This document shows positions 8,955-16,763 of a DNA stretch of 19,337 bases, piece after piece. Numbering within the stretch: position 1 is the stretch's first letter; each line of letters opens with the position of its first letter. A program made the translations under genes and the position numbers. Under the pieces are notes generated by a model. That model ran no database searches and was not told the origin of the DNA. It saw only the letters and a program-made list of their open reading frames with translations. The stretch spans positions 1-19,337 of the forward strand of contig JAYVIX010000069.1 of the NCBI GenBank assembly GCA_043769845.1, read 5' to 3'. This stretch comes from UBA9547 sp043769845 (GTDB lineage Bacteria; Bacteroidota; Bacteroidia; Cytophagales; UBA9547).

Positions 8955-10966
8955 GCCGGTTGATTATTTTTTTTGGACTATTGTTTGTTCTTGATTTGTT
9001 TGCTCAAAATCCAAGTGCTAGAGTTTTAGTACAGAACAATGGCATTGCGAAACAAGGCAATTATTCGATTCAGCTAAAGTGGTACTCCAACCGATTGTTT
9101 TATCCGAAAGGTTGCTTGGTGTACAGAAGGATTCTTCCTAGTAATGATTGGCAGAAGCTGTCTTCAGAATTAATAATAATGAAAAATATCTCTATCGATA
9201 ATTTAAACAAAGAGGCTTCCCCGTTGGCCCAGAAATTGTTATTTGAGATAAAAAAAGACAGTGCGCTTTTGCCAGCCATTGAGGTAGTCAACAAAACGCC
9301 ATTAGCCAATTTAAAAGGCATTCCCTTGCTATTGGCGATGGTCAAATCGTTTGAACACACCGTATTTGCCACTTATTTGGGCATTTCGTTTACGGATACT
9401 TCCGTACAAAAAGGGGCTTCGTACCAATACAAAATAGTGCTTCCACACCAAGGAAGCGAAGATTTGTTGCAGAAATCGGCCGTAATTACATGTGGAGAAT
9501 ATACCCCAATCTCTTCGCCCACGATGTTTGTGGCAAAACTCCAAGGAAAAGTAGTAGGCTTGAAATGGCAAAACGAACCAGAGCGTTTCTTTGCAGTCAA
9601 CATTTACCGAAAATCCAAGGTCGATTCTGGGTTTATGAAACTAAATAAAGAGCCTTTCATGGATGTTCAGAGTAAGGACGCAAAGGGAAAAGCCTTTGAC
9701 AAAGATTTTTTGTTGATAGACAGAAATATCAAAGAAGGAAATACGTACGAATACAAATTGGCCGCCTTAGATTTTTTTGGAAATGAGTCGGTTTATTCGT
9801 CCTCGCAAATGATTGTGTTTCCAGATCAAACACCTCCTCTTGCGCCTATCAATACCACATTTAGAGTAGAGTCTGGGCAAGTGTTTTTTAGCTGGAAAAA
9901 TGCATCGTCTAGTGATGCCAAAGAATATGTGTTGAAATGTGCTACAAAGCGAGATGGGACTTTTCGTGTGGTAAAAAAGATCGCTATTCAAGACACTTCC
10001 GTTTCGGATATGATGTCGGAAACGGGCATTTTCTATTACAAATTGTCCGCAATTGACGGTGCTGGAAACGAATCTAGTAGTGCCATTTTTCCAGTCGAAA
10101 ACTTGGACGCCTTTCCACCAGCCATTCCTGAAAAGATCATTGCATCTGTTGATAGCGCAAAAGTAAAATTGAACTGGGCAAAAAACCTAGAAAAGGATTT
10201 CTTAGGTTATCGTATTTACCGTTCTTATTCCTGTTTGCCTAACACCTTTTTGCTTCTAAATGCAAAACCAACTCGCCACCCAAATTTTACAGAATCTTTA
10301 CCGAGCAATCGAAAAGGAAATGTTTGTTATTGCCTGGCTTCATTAGATAGTAGCTTGAATGTAAGCAAATTATCTTTTCCTGTAACGCTGAAAATTCCTG
10401 ACAAAACACCACCCTACAAACCTTTTCTCAAGAAAGTGTCGCAACAAAACGATTCTATTCGGGTCGTATGGATTTCCAATCAAGAGAAAGACATCGTTGG
10501 ATACGAAGTATTCTCCAAGACCATTTCTAGTAACGATCTGAAAATGAATGGCCAACTAATTTCAAGAGATCAAAATCAATTCTTATTTGTTCCCAGATAC
10601 ACAAAAGAGCCTAATTCTATCTGGATAAAAGCCATTGACAGTACTGGTAATATTTCTCAAGCATCCGATACGTTATGTCTTACATTTCAACCAAAAGTAG
10701 ATGGAGAAATCGGTTTAGAATTGAAAGTCAAAAAACACAAAAGCAAACTTGTAGCCACTTGGCAACATCAAAAGGAGATACAGCTGAAAGGATATGTGCT
10801 TTATGCCAAGCAAAATGATGAACAAGAAATGAAACCTGTGTCTGAATTGATCAATCTCCAAAAAATGGAATTAGTCTACAACAAGACTTTGGCAGTCTTT
10901 CAAGTGCGTGCATTTGGCGAAGCGGGTGCAGTGTACTATTCCAATGTTTTAAATATTAAGCATTAG
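8951..10966 (+). CDS. Secreted protein with tandem fibronectin type III domains
   Basis: The 671-residue product has a signal peptide (cleavage after about residue 18, LFA). An atypical FN3-like region with a helical insertion at about residues 70-140 spans 38-185. Further FN3-like units follow at about 190-292, 297-385, 393-480, 486-578 and 590-671. They are recognised by the recurring strand VVGLKWQN / VFFSWKN / VKLNWAKN / IRVVWISN followed by a conserved Tyr strand (YRIYRS, YEVFSK), the YEYKLAALDFFGNES type of loop, and PDQTPP or PDKTPP linkers. FN3 arrays usually bind proteins or carbohydrates or act as spacers. The gene starts inside the stop of the giant TANFOR-like gene (ATGA), so the two products are probably made in fixed proportion and may interact. 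The protein ends in the last FN3 strand, with no T9SS sorting tail visible. Confidence 0.85.
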   Translation: MSRLIIFFGLLFVLDLFAQNPSARVLVQNNGIAKQGNYSIQLKWYSNRLFYPKGCLVYRRILPSNDWQKLSSELIIMKNISIDNLNKEASPLAQKLLFEIKKDSALLPAIEVVNKTPLANLKGIPLLLAMVKSFEHTVFATYLGISFTDTSVQKGASYQYKIVLPHQGSEDLLQKSAVITCGEYTPISSPTMFVAKLQGKVVGLKWQNEPERFFAVNIYRKSKVDSGFMKLNKEPFMDVQSKDAKGKAFDKDFLLIDRNIKEGNTYEYKLAALDFFGNESVYSSSQMIVFPDQTPPLAPINTTFRVESGQVFFSWKNASSSDAKEYVLKCATKRDGTFRVVKKIAIQDTSVSDMMSETGIFYYKLSAIDGAGNESSSAIFPVENLDAFPPAIPEKIIASVDSAKVKLNWAKNLEKDFLGYRIYRSYSCLPNTFLLLNAKPTRHPNFTESLPSNRKGNVCYCLASLDSSLNVSKLSFPVTLKIPDKTPPYKPFLKKVSQQNDSIRVVWISNQEKDIVGYEVFSKTISSNDLKMNGQLISRDQNQFLFVPRYTKEPNSIWIKAIDSTGNISQASDTLCLTFQPKVDGEIGLELKVKKHKSKLVATWQHQKEIQLKGYVLYAKQNDEQEMKPVSELINLQKMELVYNKTLAVFQVRAFGEAGAVYYSNVLNIKH

Positions 10967-11079
10967 AATCCGCAAATCGGTATTTCCTAAGGTAAAAACT
11001 ACGAACGAAATAGTGCCTGAATAAAAACGCCTAAACAATTACAATACTGATAGGTAACTAACTAGGGTCTGCTAAATAA

Positions 11080-13308
11080 CTAACTAAAAAACACTTCCAG
11101 CTTTTTCGTATCGGTATTCAATTCTAAGATTCCATTTGTTTGGACAAACTTGATTTGAATACCGTTTTCGTTCTGAACACTTTGTATTTCATTTTTCGAA
11201 AACGCCATAAAATGTCCTGTGGTATTTAGGTGAACCAACGCTTTGTTTTCGCCCAATGTCAAGGCTTCGATGGTGGAAGCAGAAATGTATTTGTCGGTAA
11301 TTCCTATCGGGACAAAATCGTGCTTGATTTCATACAAAAGAAAATGAGCACATTCTAACCCTTCCAAATGGATCCCGATCTGATTTTCAAACCGTTGAAT
11401 AGTGGCTTTTCGAGTTTTCCAATCAAACACCAAATAGCCAGATTTCTCGCTAAGTATTTCGCTTAAATTAAATGATTTCTGTTGAAAATATGCCGTTGTG
11501 TTCCATGCGCCCAATAAAATGACGTTCTCGAATTGGCTACTTGCTGTGAAAATGCCAGAATCAAGCGGTTGAAAAAGACAGTCATTCGTGGGTAATAATG
11601 GACAGGTTGCTTTCAAAAGTACTCCACTTTTAAGGCACGTTTTTTCGATCAATTCTGAATTGTGCTGCGATACAAAATCGGTGATATAAATCGGGCCATT
11701 GTGCAGCACACGAGCCAGTGCGTGATAATGCGCATGTTTCCGATGTGATTGAAACATGTCAAAATCGGTAATCGCCAACGGTTTCAACCATACATTGTTC
11801 ATAATATTGTTGTATACATGCACCGCTTCATTGCCTGCTTTTATCGTGAAAGATTCGTTTTCTGGAAAATAATCTTCCGAACTGCGTACTATTGCAGAGT
11901 TTTCCAAATGATGCAACACGCTATTTATCAGACACATGCAATTCATCACCTGAGCATTAAAATGCGTTTTGGCAGATTCTTGGAAATTATTTTGAAGAGC
12001 TTTTAAACATAAATTGTAATTCAATTTATTTACACCTATTTTTTCGACAATCAATTGATTATCAACCTTTACAAAATCTATTCCTTGTTCTGAAAGGTAT
12101 TTGTACCAGTCGTAATAAAACACTTCTCCACCTTCTGGTTTGGGCAAAAAAAAGACGGAAGGTTCAACTTCCGTCCAAGTGACTTTGTCGGTATAGGCAT
12201 GTAGAACGTCTCGGTACCTTTCTCCTAAATCAGATTCGGGCTCAATTCCTGCCCAATAGCCATTCAAAGTATGCCAAATTCCTACATTTTCGATTCCATA
12301 TTCTTGCTTTAACATGTGTACCGTATGGCTCAACCCAAGTGGAAATTTGGACAGATCGGGCTTAAAGCTTTTTAATTTTCCATTTCGACCTGTTACATCT
12401 TGCCAGCCATCGTCTATCAACATCCATTTGACAGGTATTTTGTTTTGTTGAAAACTTTTTGCGGCTTCGATCAAGCTGTCATGGCTCACGTCATGTCCCA
12501 ACGAATTCCAACTGCACCAACCCAACTGGCTGAACATCGCAGGTAACTGCTTCATTTTCAAAAGCGAATCACGTTGTTCACTCATTCCAAACGAAACATT
12601 GTACAAGTTTTCGATGACCACAGAAGGTTCAGAACCAAACGCAATCGCAAGCACTGTAATATCAGATTCATTGTGGCCATCCATACTATGATAAGCTTTT
12701 ACACCTATAGCGTTTTGATATTTTCCAATGGAAGACACATAGCCTTTACCCATCAAAGGCAAGCATGCAGCATATGTCCCATCTTCGTATTTCCATATAA
12801 AGAACTGATTGTCATTGTCTTCGATTTCAGTCTCCGAATGTACAATGCTTGGGTGTGTCCACGCACCTACTGGGCCATATTTGTGAAAGGCATTGCCTGT
12901 TTTCATTTCTTCTATTTTGTCGAAGAAAATTCCTACGAAATCGACTGCTTTTTGCGAGTGAAAATTATTCGGACTTAGAGTAAACAAGATGGTACTGTTT
13001 TTTTCTGAAATCCGTGCTTCTACTTCTACATGATCCTTAAAATTGTGCACAAACTCGAACGTAAGCGTTGTGTCTTTTTCGATCGCATGAACTTCATGGT
13101 ATTTTATGACAGTATTTTGCAACTGAGGCATTCCGCCAAGCATTCGGTCTTTTCCGTTCCACGAAATAGCAAGTTTATTGAAATGCACACGTATGTTAGG
13201 ATTCATCTTCGGAATATTAGACTTGCAACTGGCAAAAATCAAAAATAATAGGACATAGTAGAATATCCCTATCGTTTGTTTACTAAAAATGGGCGTGGTA
13301 AATCTCAT
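11080..13308 (-). CDS. GH36-type (raffinose synthase/Sip1-like) glycosidase lipoprotein
   Basis: This 742-residue protein belongs to the Sip1/raffinose-synthase branch of GH36, whose bacterial members are generally alpha-galactosidase-like. The signs are GWCSWNSLG (263-271), WMLIDDGWQ (295-303), GIWHTLNGYWAGIEP (343-357), FVKVDNQ (412-418, with Asp416 in the position of the catalytic nucleophile) and VRSSEDYFP (474-482, with Asp479 in the position of the acid/base). It has an N-terminal hydrophobic signal ending FLIFASC, with Cys28 as the probable lipidated residue, so it is likely anchored to the membrane on the periplasmic side or at the surface. Residues 29 to about 250 form the usual beta-rich N-terminal region. 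No SusC/SusD or sugar-transport genes are nearby, so this is not part of a visible polysaccharide utilisation locus. It converges with the FN3 gene (113 bases apart) and diverges from the GT2 gene. The exact substrate cannot be read from the sequence. Confidence 0.88.
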   Translation of the reverse strand: MRFTTPIFSKQTIGIFYYVLLFLIFASCKSNIPKMNPNIRVHFNKLAISWNGKDRMLGGMPQLQNTVIKYHEVHAIEKDTTLTFEFVHNFKDHVEVEARISEKNSTILFTLSPNNFHSQKAVDFVGIFFDKIEEMKTGNAFHKYGPVGAWTHPSIVHSETEIEDNDNQFFIWKYEDGTYAACLPLMGKGYVSSIGKYQNAIGVKAYHSMDGHNESDITVLAIAFGSEPSVVIENLYNVSFGMSEQRDSLLKMKQLPAMFSQLGWCSWNSLGHDVSHDSLIEAAKSFQQNKIPVKWMLIDDGWQDVTGRNGKLKSFKPDLSKFPLGLSHTVHMLKQEYGIENVGIWHTLNGYWAGIEPESDLGERYRDVLHAYTDKVTWTEVEPSVFFLPKPEGGEVFYYDWYKYLSEQGIDFVKVDNQLIVEKIGVNKLNYNLCLKALQNNFQESAKTHFNAQVMNCMCLINSVLHHLENSAIVRSSEDYFPENESFTIKAGNEAVHVYNNIMNNVWLKPLAITDFDMFQSHRKHAHYHALARVLHNGPIYITDFVSQHNSELIEKTCLKSGVLLKATCPLLPTNDCLFQPLDSGIFTASSQFENVILLGAWNTTAYFQQKSFNLSEILSEKSGYLVFDWKTRKATIQRFENQIGIHLEGLECAHFLLYEIKHDFVPIGITDKYISASTIEALTLGENKALVHLNTTGHFMAFSKNEIQSVQNENGIQIKFVQTNGILELNTDTKKLEVFFS

Positions 13309-13393
13309 TTTGGGATTGTTCTATGGCTTGTCTACGAAATAGTGACGATGCTGGTTCATAATAAGTACTAATTGCGAAGTTTTTCAGGTAAAT

Positions 13394-13416
13394 ACAAATG
13401 CAGTCTTTACATTTGT
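13394..13416. promoter_or_regulatory. Inverted repeat with -7 element between divergent genes
   Basis: ACAAATG and CATTTGT form a perfect 7-base inverted repeat with a 9-base spacer between the GH36 and GT2 genes. The right arm belongs to TACATTTG (13408-13415), an exact plus-strand TAnnTTTG -7 match. The left arm read on the minus strand gives TGCATTTG, one mismatch from the same consensus. It may be a pair of divergent promoters or an operator. It also shows that the ATG at 13398 probably lies upstream of the GT2 transcript start. Confidence 0.4.
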
Positions 13417-13439
13417 CGATTGTATCTGGAAGACACTTT

Positions 13440-14195
13440 ATGATTGGTGGTAAAAAAATAGTGGTGGTAATGCCCGCCTACAATGCAGAATCTACCTTGG
13501 AACGCACTTATCGCGAGATTCCTTTCAACATAGTAGATGAAGTAATTTTAGTAGATGACCATTCTCGCGATGCCACTTTTGCAAAAGCGAAAGAATTAGG
13601 AATCAATACAGTCATTCGTCACGAGAAAAATACGGGCTATGGTGGCAATCAGAAAACATGCTACAAATCGGCTGTCGCAAACGGTGCAGATATTGTAGTG
13701 ATGTTACACCCTGATTATCAATACACTCCACTCTTAATAGAGGCGATGGTATATCCCATTGCAAAGGGATTGTTTGATGTGATGCTCGGCTCTCGCATTT
13801 TGGGCAAAGGAGCTCTGGCTGGCGGAATGCCGATGTACAAATACATCGCAAACCGTTTCCTGACCGCTTTCCAAAACATTATGATGTCGCAGAAACTTTC
13901 TGAATATCACACAGGTTACAGAGCTTTTTCTCGCGAAGTTTTGGATGCTCTTCCGCTCCAAAACAACCATGACGATTTTGTATTCGACAATGAAATGCTC
14001 GGACAAATCGCGTATGCTGGCTTCAAAATGGGCGAAGTTTCGTGTCCAACGAAGTATTTCGAAGAAGCAAGTAGTATCAATTTCAAACGAAGTGTACAAT
14101 ATGGCCTTGGCGTATTGCGTGTATCTATCACCTATCGTTTACAAGTATTAGGGCTTGGTAGCTACGGGATTTTCAGAGGTGTGAAGAAAGGATAG
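13440..14195 (+). CDS. Family 2 glycosyltransferase, dolichyl-phosphate-mannose synthase-like
   Basis: A 251-residue cytoplasmic GT-A fold enzyme that should transfer a sugar from a nucleotide donor, typically to a polyprenyl phosphate carrier. Motifs in order are VVVMPAYNAE (8-17), VILVDDHSRDAT (35-46, nucleotide-binding Asp pair at 39-40), NTGYGGNQKTCY (64-75), MLHPDYQY (88-95, in place of the DxD motif), MLGSR, and EYHTGYRAFSREVL. It lacks the C-terminal membrane helices of some DPM1-like enzymes. I chose the ATG at 13440 (MIGGKKIVVV) over the in-frame ATG at 13398 for two reasons. GT2 proteins of this type begin a few residues before the first beta strand, and a promoter-like TACATTTG lies within the extra 42 bases. 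The gene ends 22 bases before the stem of a strong terminator and converges with dnaN. Its real substrate is not evident. Confidence 0.88.
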   Translation: MIGGKKIVVVMPAYNAESTLERTYREIPFNIVDEVILVDDHSRDATFAKAKELGINTVIRHEKNTGYGGNQKTCYKSAVANGADIVVMLHPDYQYTPLLIEAMVYPIAKGLFDVMLGSRILGKGALAGGMPMYKYIANRFLTAFQNIMMSQKLSEYHTGYRAFSREVLDALPLQNNHDDFVFDNEMLGQIAYAGFKMGEVSCPTKYFEEASSINFKRSVQYGLGVLRVSITYRLQVLGLGSYGIFRGVKKG

Positions 14196-14216
14196 ACGTT
14201 TCAAACTTTTTTCTGA

Positions 14217-14267
14217 ATCAATAAAAAAGCGATGAAATCTTAAAGATCTCATCGCTTTTTTATTGAT
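14217..14267. terminator. Bidirectional terminator with 19-bp perfect stem
   Basis: Arms at 14217-14235 and 14249-14267 are perfect reverse complements, with a GCGATGA core flanked by A-runs on the left and T-runs on the right. The 13-base loop contains a further ATCTT/AAGAT pairing. A GC-containing core followed by T6 in both directions is what a shared rho-independent terminator for the convergent GT2 and dnaN genes should look like. It is the only notable element in this 95-base intergenic stretch. Confidence 0.85.
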
Positions 14268-14290
14268 CGCAATGTATAGTCCTTTTTGCC

Positions 14291-15415
14291 TTATGCGTAG
14301 CTGTTTAGCATTACCGGCATCACGAGCATAATCAAATCTTCATTAGCGTTCTGGTCGGTTGGGTTGATGATACCCGCGCGATTAGGTGCCGAAAGGTTGA
14401 CCGTGATTTTCTTAGAATCCATCGTGTTCAATACTTCCAAAAGGAATTTGGCATTGAAACCAATTTCTAAATCTTCGCCAGTGAAATCGCAAGAAAGGCG
14501 TTCGTTGGCTTCGTTGCTGAAATCAATGTCTTCGGCCGAAATTTGCAATTCGCTTCCTGCCATTTTCAACCTTACTTGATGGGTAGTTTTGTTGGCATAA
14601 ATCGAAGTGATTTTTAATGAATTTAAGAACTCACTTCTGTCAATATTCAATTTGTTCGGATTGTTTACAGGAATGGCGTTTTCGTAATCAGGGAAACGCT
14701 CGTCCAACAAACGACAAATCATTTTGGTATGTCCGAAGCTGAAATAAGCATTTGACGTGTTGAATTCTAATTTCACCAACGTGTTATCGGAATTCAAGGA
14801 GTTTTTCAACAAAGTCAAGGCTTTCTTTGGAATCAAGATCGAAGTATTCGCATCCGATGCAATGTCTACTCTGCGGTAGCGCACCAAACGATGGCCGTCT
14901 GTGGCTACAAAAGTCACATTGGTATCAGTCATGTTGATGTATACACCCGTCATTGCAGGACGAAGCTCGTCATTACTAGCCGCAAACAAAGTCATATTGA
15001 TCGCACGAAGCAAAATATCCGAAGGAAGTTCCAATGCGTCACCACCTTTGATGATCGGTGCTTTGGGGAAATCAGTGGCATTTTCACCCGAAAGCTTGTA
15101 TTTACCTCTATCCGAACTGATTTCAATGCTGTACGTTTCCTCGTCTATCGTGAAAGTAAGCGGTTGTTCTGGAAGATTCTTTAGCGTATCGATTAGGATT
15201 TTGGCTGGCACGCAAATGCTTCCTGCAGCTTTCGCTTCTACATCCATCTCGGTAATCATGGAGGTTTGCATGTCCGAAGCGGTAATCGTAAGCGTTCCTT
15301 CTTTCACTTCAAACAAGAAGTTCTCCAATATTGGCACAATGGGATTTGAAGCAATCACTCCGTTGATGCTGGAGAGCTGCTTTAAAAGTGCGGAAGAGGA
15401 TGTAATAAATCTCAT
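14291..15415 (-). CDS. dnaN: DNA polymerase III beta subunit (sliding clamp)
   Basis: This 374-residue protein is the ring-shaped clamp that encircles DNA and holds the replicative polymerase and repair polymerases on the template. The sequence shows the three clamp domains: MRFITSSSALLKQLSSINGVI...NPIVPILENFLFEV at the N-terminus; LRPAMTGVYINM...TDGHRLVRYRR in domain two, with the conserved TDGHRL; and a C-terminus ending in LIMLVMPVMLNSYA, the characteristic (L/M)VMPV tail. The start is the ATG at 15415 rather than the in-frame one at 15451. Homologues begin at MRFI/MKFI, and the upstream ATG lies at or before the expected transcript start of a clear -7 element. dnaA, recF and gyrB are not adjacent. 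The gene sits alone, convergent with the GT2 gene and divergent from the J-domain gene. Confidence 0.96.
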   Translation of the reverse strand: MRFITSSSALLKQLSSINGVIASNPIVPILENFLFEVKEGTLTITASDMQTSMITEMDVEAKAAGSICVPAKILIDTLKNLPEQPLTFTIDEETYSIEISSDRGKYKLSGENATDFPKAPIIKGGDALELPSDILLRAINMTLFAASNDELRPAMTGVYINMTDTNVTFVATDGHRLVRYRRVDIASDANTSILIPKKALTLLKNSLNSDNTLVKLEFNTSNAYFSFGHTKMICRLLDERFPDYENAIPVNNPNKLNIDRSEFLNSLKITSIYANKTTHQVRLKMAGSELQISAEDIDFSNEANERLSCDFTGEDLEIGFNAKFLLEVLNTMDSKKITVNLSAPNRAGIINPTDQNANEDLIMLVMPVMLNSYA

Positions 15416-15452
15416 CGAATTTCTGTTTAAACCTAGGTCTATTATTAACATG

Positions 15453-15460
15453 CAAAGTTA
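15453..15460 (-). promoter_or_regulatory. dnaN promoter -7 element (TAACTTTG)
   Basis: Read on the minus strand this is an exact TAnnTTTG match, 37 bases upstream of the dnaN ATG at 15415. No good TTG box is seen at the usual -33 distance. Transcription would begin near 15447, which rules against the more upstream ATG at 15451. Confidence 0.6.
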
Positions 15461-15558
15461 GGGTATTAATATTTTTATCCTACTAAGACACGTTTTAAAC
15501 AGAGCTTATTCTTCAACAAAATACTTATTCGTTTTTGAATGTGTTTTTTTATTAAATT

Positions 15559-16395
15559 TTGAGGTCATTTACCTTCGATTTGAAAGACTATTACAAAATA
15601 CTGAAAGTCCCAAGGCTGGCTAGCTTGGACGAGATCAAGCGTTCGTACCGAAGGCTGGCTTCGAAATATCATCCAGACGTCAATCCTGATCCGAACGCCC
15701 ATTTTATTCTGACCGAAATAAACGAGGCCTATTCGGTGTTAGGAAATACGAATCTGAAATGGATGTACGATCAGCAGTTGGAATATCAAAACACGTCCAC
15801 TTTTTCGGCTCCCGTTTTTGCAGAAGCACCTCAGGATCTGCGCAAAAGGAGGCGCGGACACAAAGAAACACCCGAAGAAAAACAACAAAAAATCATTTTC
15901 GCTATCGCAAGAAATCGGGCGTTCAATATTAAAATGAAATATATTTCATTAGTTATATTTCTTTTTAGTGGACTTATTTTCTTGGATCATTACTTGCCTA
16001 GTTCGTCTGTTTTTCAGAAAGCGTACCCCAATTTTAGACCTGAAAAAGTGGAAGTGGGCAGCAGGGTGATTTATAATTTGTTTTTGCAAAAAGGCAAACA
16101 GATCAACATGGAAGCAATCGAGCGAAACGAGGAAGCAATTGGACTGCGATCGGACGAAGCTTTGTTTGTTAACACGCCACTTTTGGGCGTTCATCGCAAA
16201 ATTCAGGTGGGCAAAATCGTGTTCAAACAATTGGACGGTCTGTATGAGTTGATGCTTTTGTTCGGGATCATATGTTTGATTTCGATTTATGTGCTGTTCT
16301 TTCGGCTGAACGAAAGTATGGTTTTGCCCACCATTCTTACATTTTTTAATGGCATTATTGTATTAGCGTTTTTCATCCTTTGGCTAGGCGAATAA
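15559..16395 (+). CDS. Membrane-anchored J-domain (DnaJ-like) protein
   Basis: The N-terminal 65-70 residues are a J domain, the part that stimulates ATP hydrolysis by Hsp70/DnaK: DYYKILKVPRLASLDEIKRSYRRLASKYHPDVNPD, with the essential HPD at residues 38-40 counted from the TTG at 15559, then FILTEINEAYSVLGN. There is no Gly/Phe-rich region, zinc-finger domain or substrate-binding domain, so this is a type III J-protein. A basic linker (about 95-125) is followed by a membrane helix (about 127-146), a loop of about 80 residues predicted to be outside the cytoplasm, and two further helices (about 228-248 and 253-275). It may recruit DnaK to the inner membrane. The start must be a TTG. 15559 is given, but TTG at 15580 (MKDYYKIL) is equally possible and matches typical family starts. 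It ends 2 bases before the mini-zincin gene. Confidence 0.85.
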   Translation: MRSFTFDLKDYYKILKVPRLASLDEIKRSYRRLASKYHPDVNPDPNAHFILTEINEAYSVLGNTNLKWMYDQQLEYQNTSTFSAPVFAEAPQDLRKRRRGHKETPEEKQQKIIFAIARNRAFNIKMKYISLVIFLFSGLIFLDHYLPSSSVFQKAYPNFRPEKVEVGSRVIYNLFLQKGKQINMEAIERNEEAIGLRSDEALFVNTPLLGVHRKIQVGKIVFKQLDGLYELMLLFGIICLISIYVLFFRLNESMVLPTILTFFNGIIVLAFFILWLGE

Positions 16396-16397
16396 AA

Positions 16398-16715
16398 ATG
16401 ATAGATATCTGTGTACGACAATTAAAGTTTTTGCGAAATTCGGGTTTTGCCTTGCCGCCTGTGGGCATTTTTGTGGGCAAAAAAGATCAGTTTCTCATCA
16501 TGCACGAATTTGGGCATGTGCTACAAGCTAGAAAATACGGTTTGCTGAAATTCTACTTTCTATATGCTATTCCGAGTGTATACAGTTTCCTGTTTTTCAG
16601 ACAAAAACACCGTATATTTTATGCCGAATTGGATGCCAATAGATTAGCCTTAGACTATTTTGAACCAAAAGTGTCGAGCGAAATACTTTCTGAATTTCGC
16701 AAATGGTTAAAATAG
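16398..16715 (+). CDS. Small HEFGH zincin-like protein
   Basis: This 105-residue protein contains HEFGH at residues 36-40, the HExxH zinc-binding and catalytic motif of gluzincin-type metallopeptidases. It also has the wider pattern HEFGHVLQARKYG...YAIPSVYS...YAELDANRLALDYF, which I recognise as a small metallopeptidase-like domain also seen at the ends of some Bacteroidota proteins. Glu77 in AELDAN is the likely third zinc ligand. A hydrophobic stretch at about 52-67 (FYFLYAIPSVYSFLFF) suggests contact with the membrane, and there is no signal peptide. The ATG at 16398 is chosen because the frame extension to a TTG at 16380 would run back across the J-protein stop. Tight spacing implies it is co-translated with the J-domain protein. 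Whether it is an active protease is unknown. Confidence 0.75.
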   Translation: MIDICVRQLKFLRNSGFALPPVGIFVGKKDQFLIMHEFGHVLQARKYGLLKFYFLYAIPSVYSFLFFRQKHRIFYAELDANRLALDYFEPKVSSEILSEFRKWLK

Positions 16716-16763
16716 AAGGCTATTTCTACCTTTACTTTGTTGTTGCTCTAAAACTCTATCTCA

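Noticed and set aside
4014..10966. TANFOR-like and FN3 proteins considered as type IX secretion cargo.
   Set aside because: Neither protein ends in a recognisable T9SS C-terminal sorting domain. The FN3 protein ends in its last beta strand and the TANFOR-like protein ends in beta-rich repeats.
11055..11086. TAACTAACTA occurs twice, 22 bases apart, next to the GH36 stop codon.
   Set aside because: The repeat is short and low in complexity, only two copies exist, and one runs into coding sequence. Chance is sufficient and no att or integration feature accompanies it.
13398..13439. Extended N-terminus (14 codons) for the GT2 protein.
   Set aside because: The extra residues contain a promoter-like element at the DNA level and do not match how GT2 proteins of this type begin.
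15416..15451. Extended N-terminus (12 codons) for DnaN.
   Set aside because: The upstream ATG lies at or before the transcript start predicted from the TAACTTTG element, and clamp proteins begin at MRFI/MKFI.
14901..15461. 186-codon plus-strand frame opposite dnaN.
   Set aside because: dnaN on the other strand is unambiguous and fully explains the DNA. The opposite translation is low-complexity and Ser/Ile-rich.
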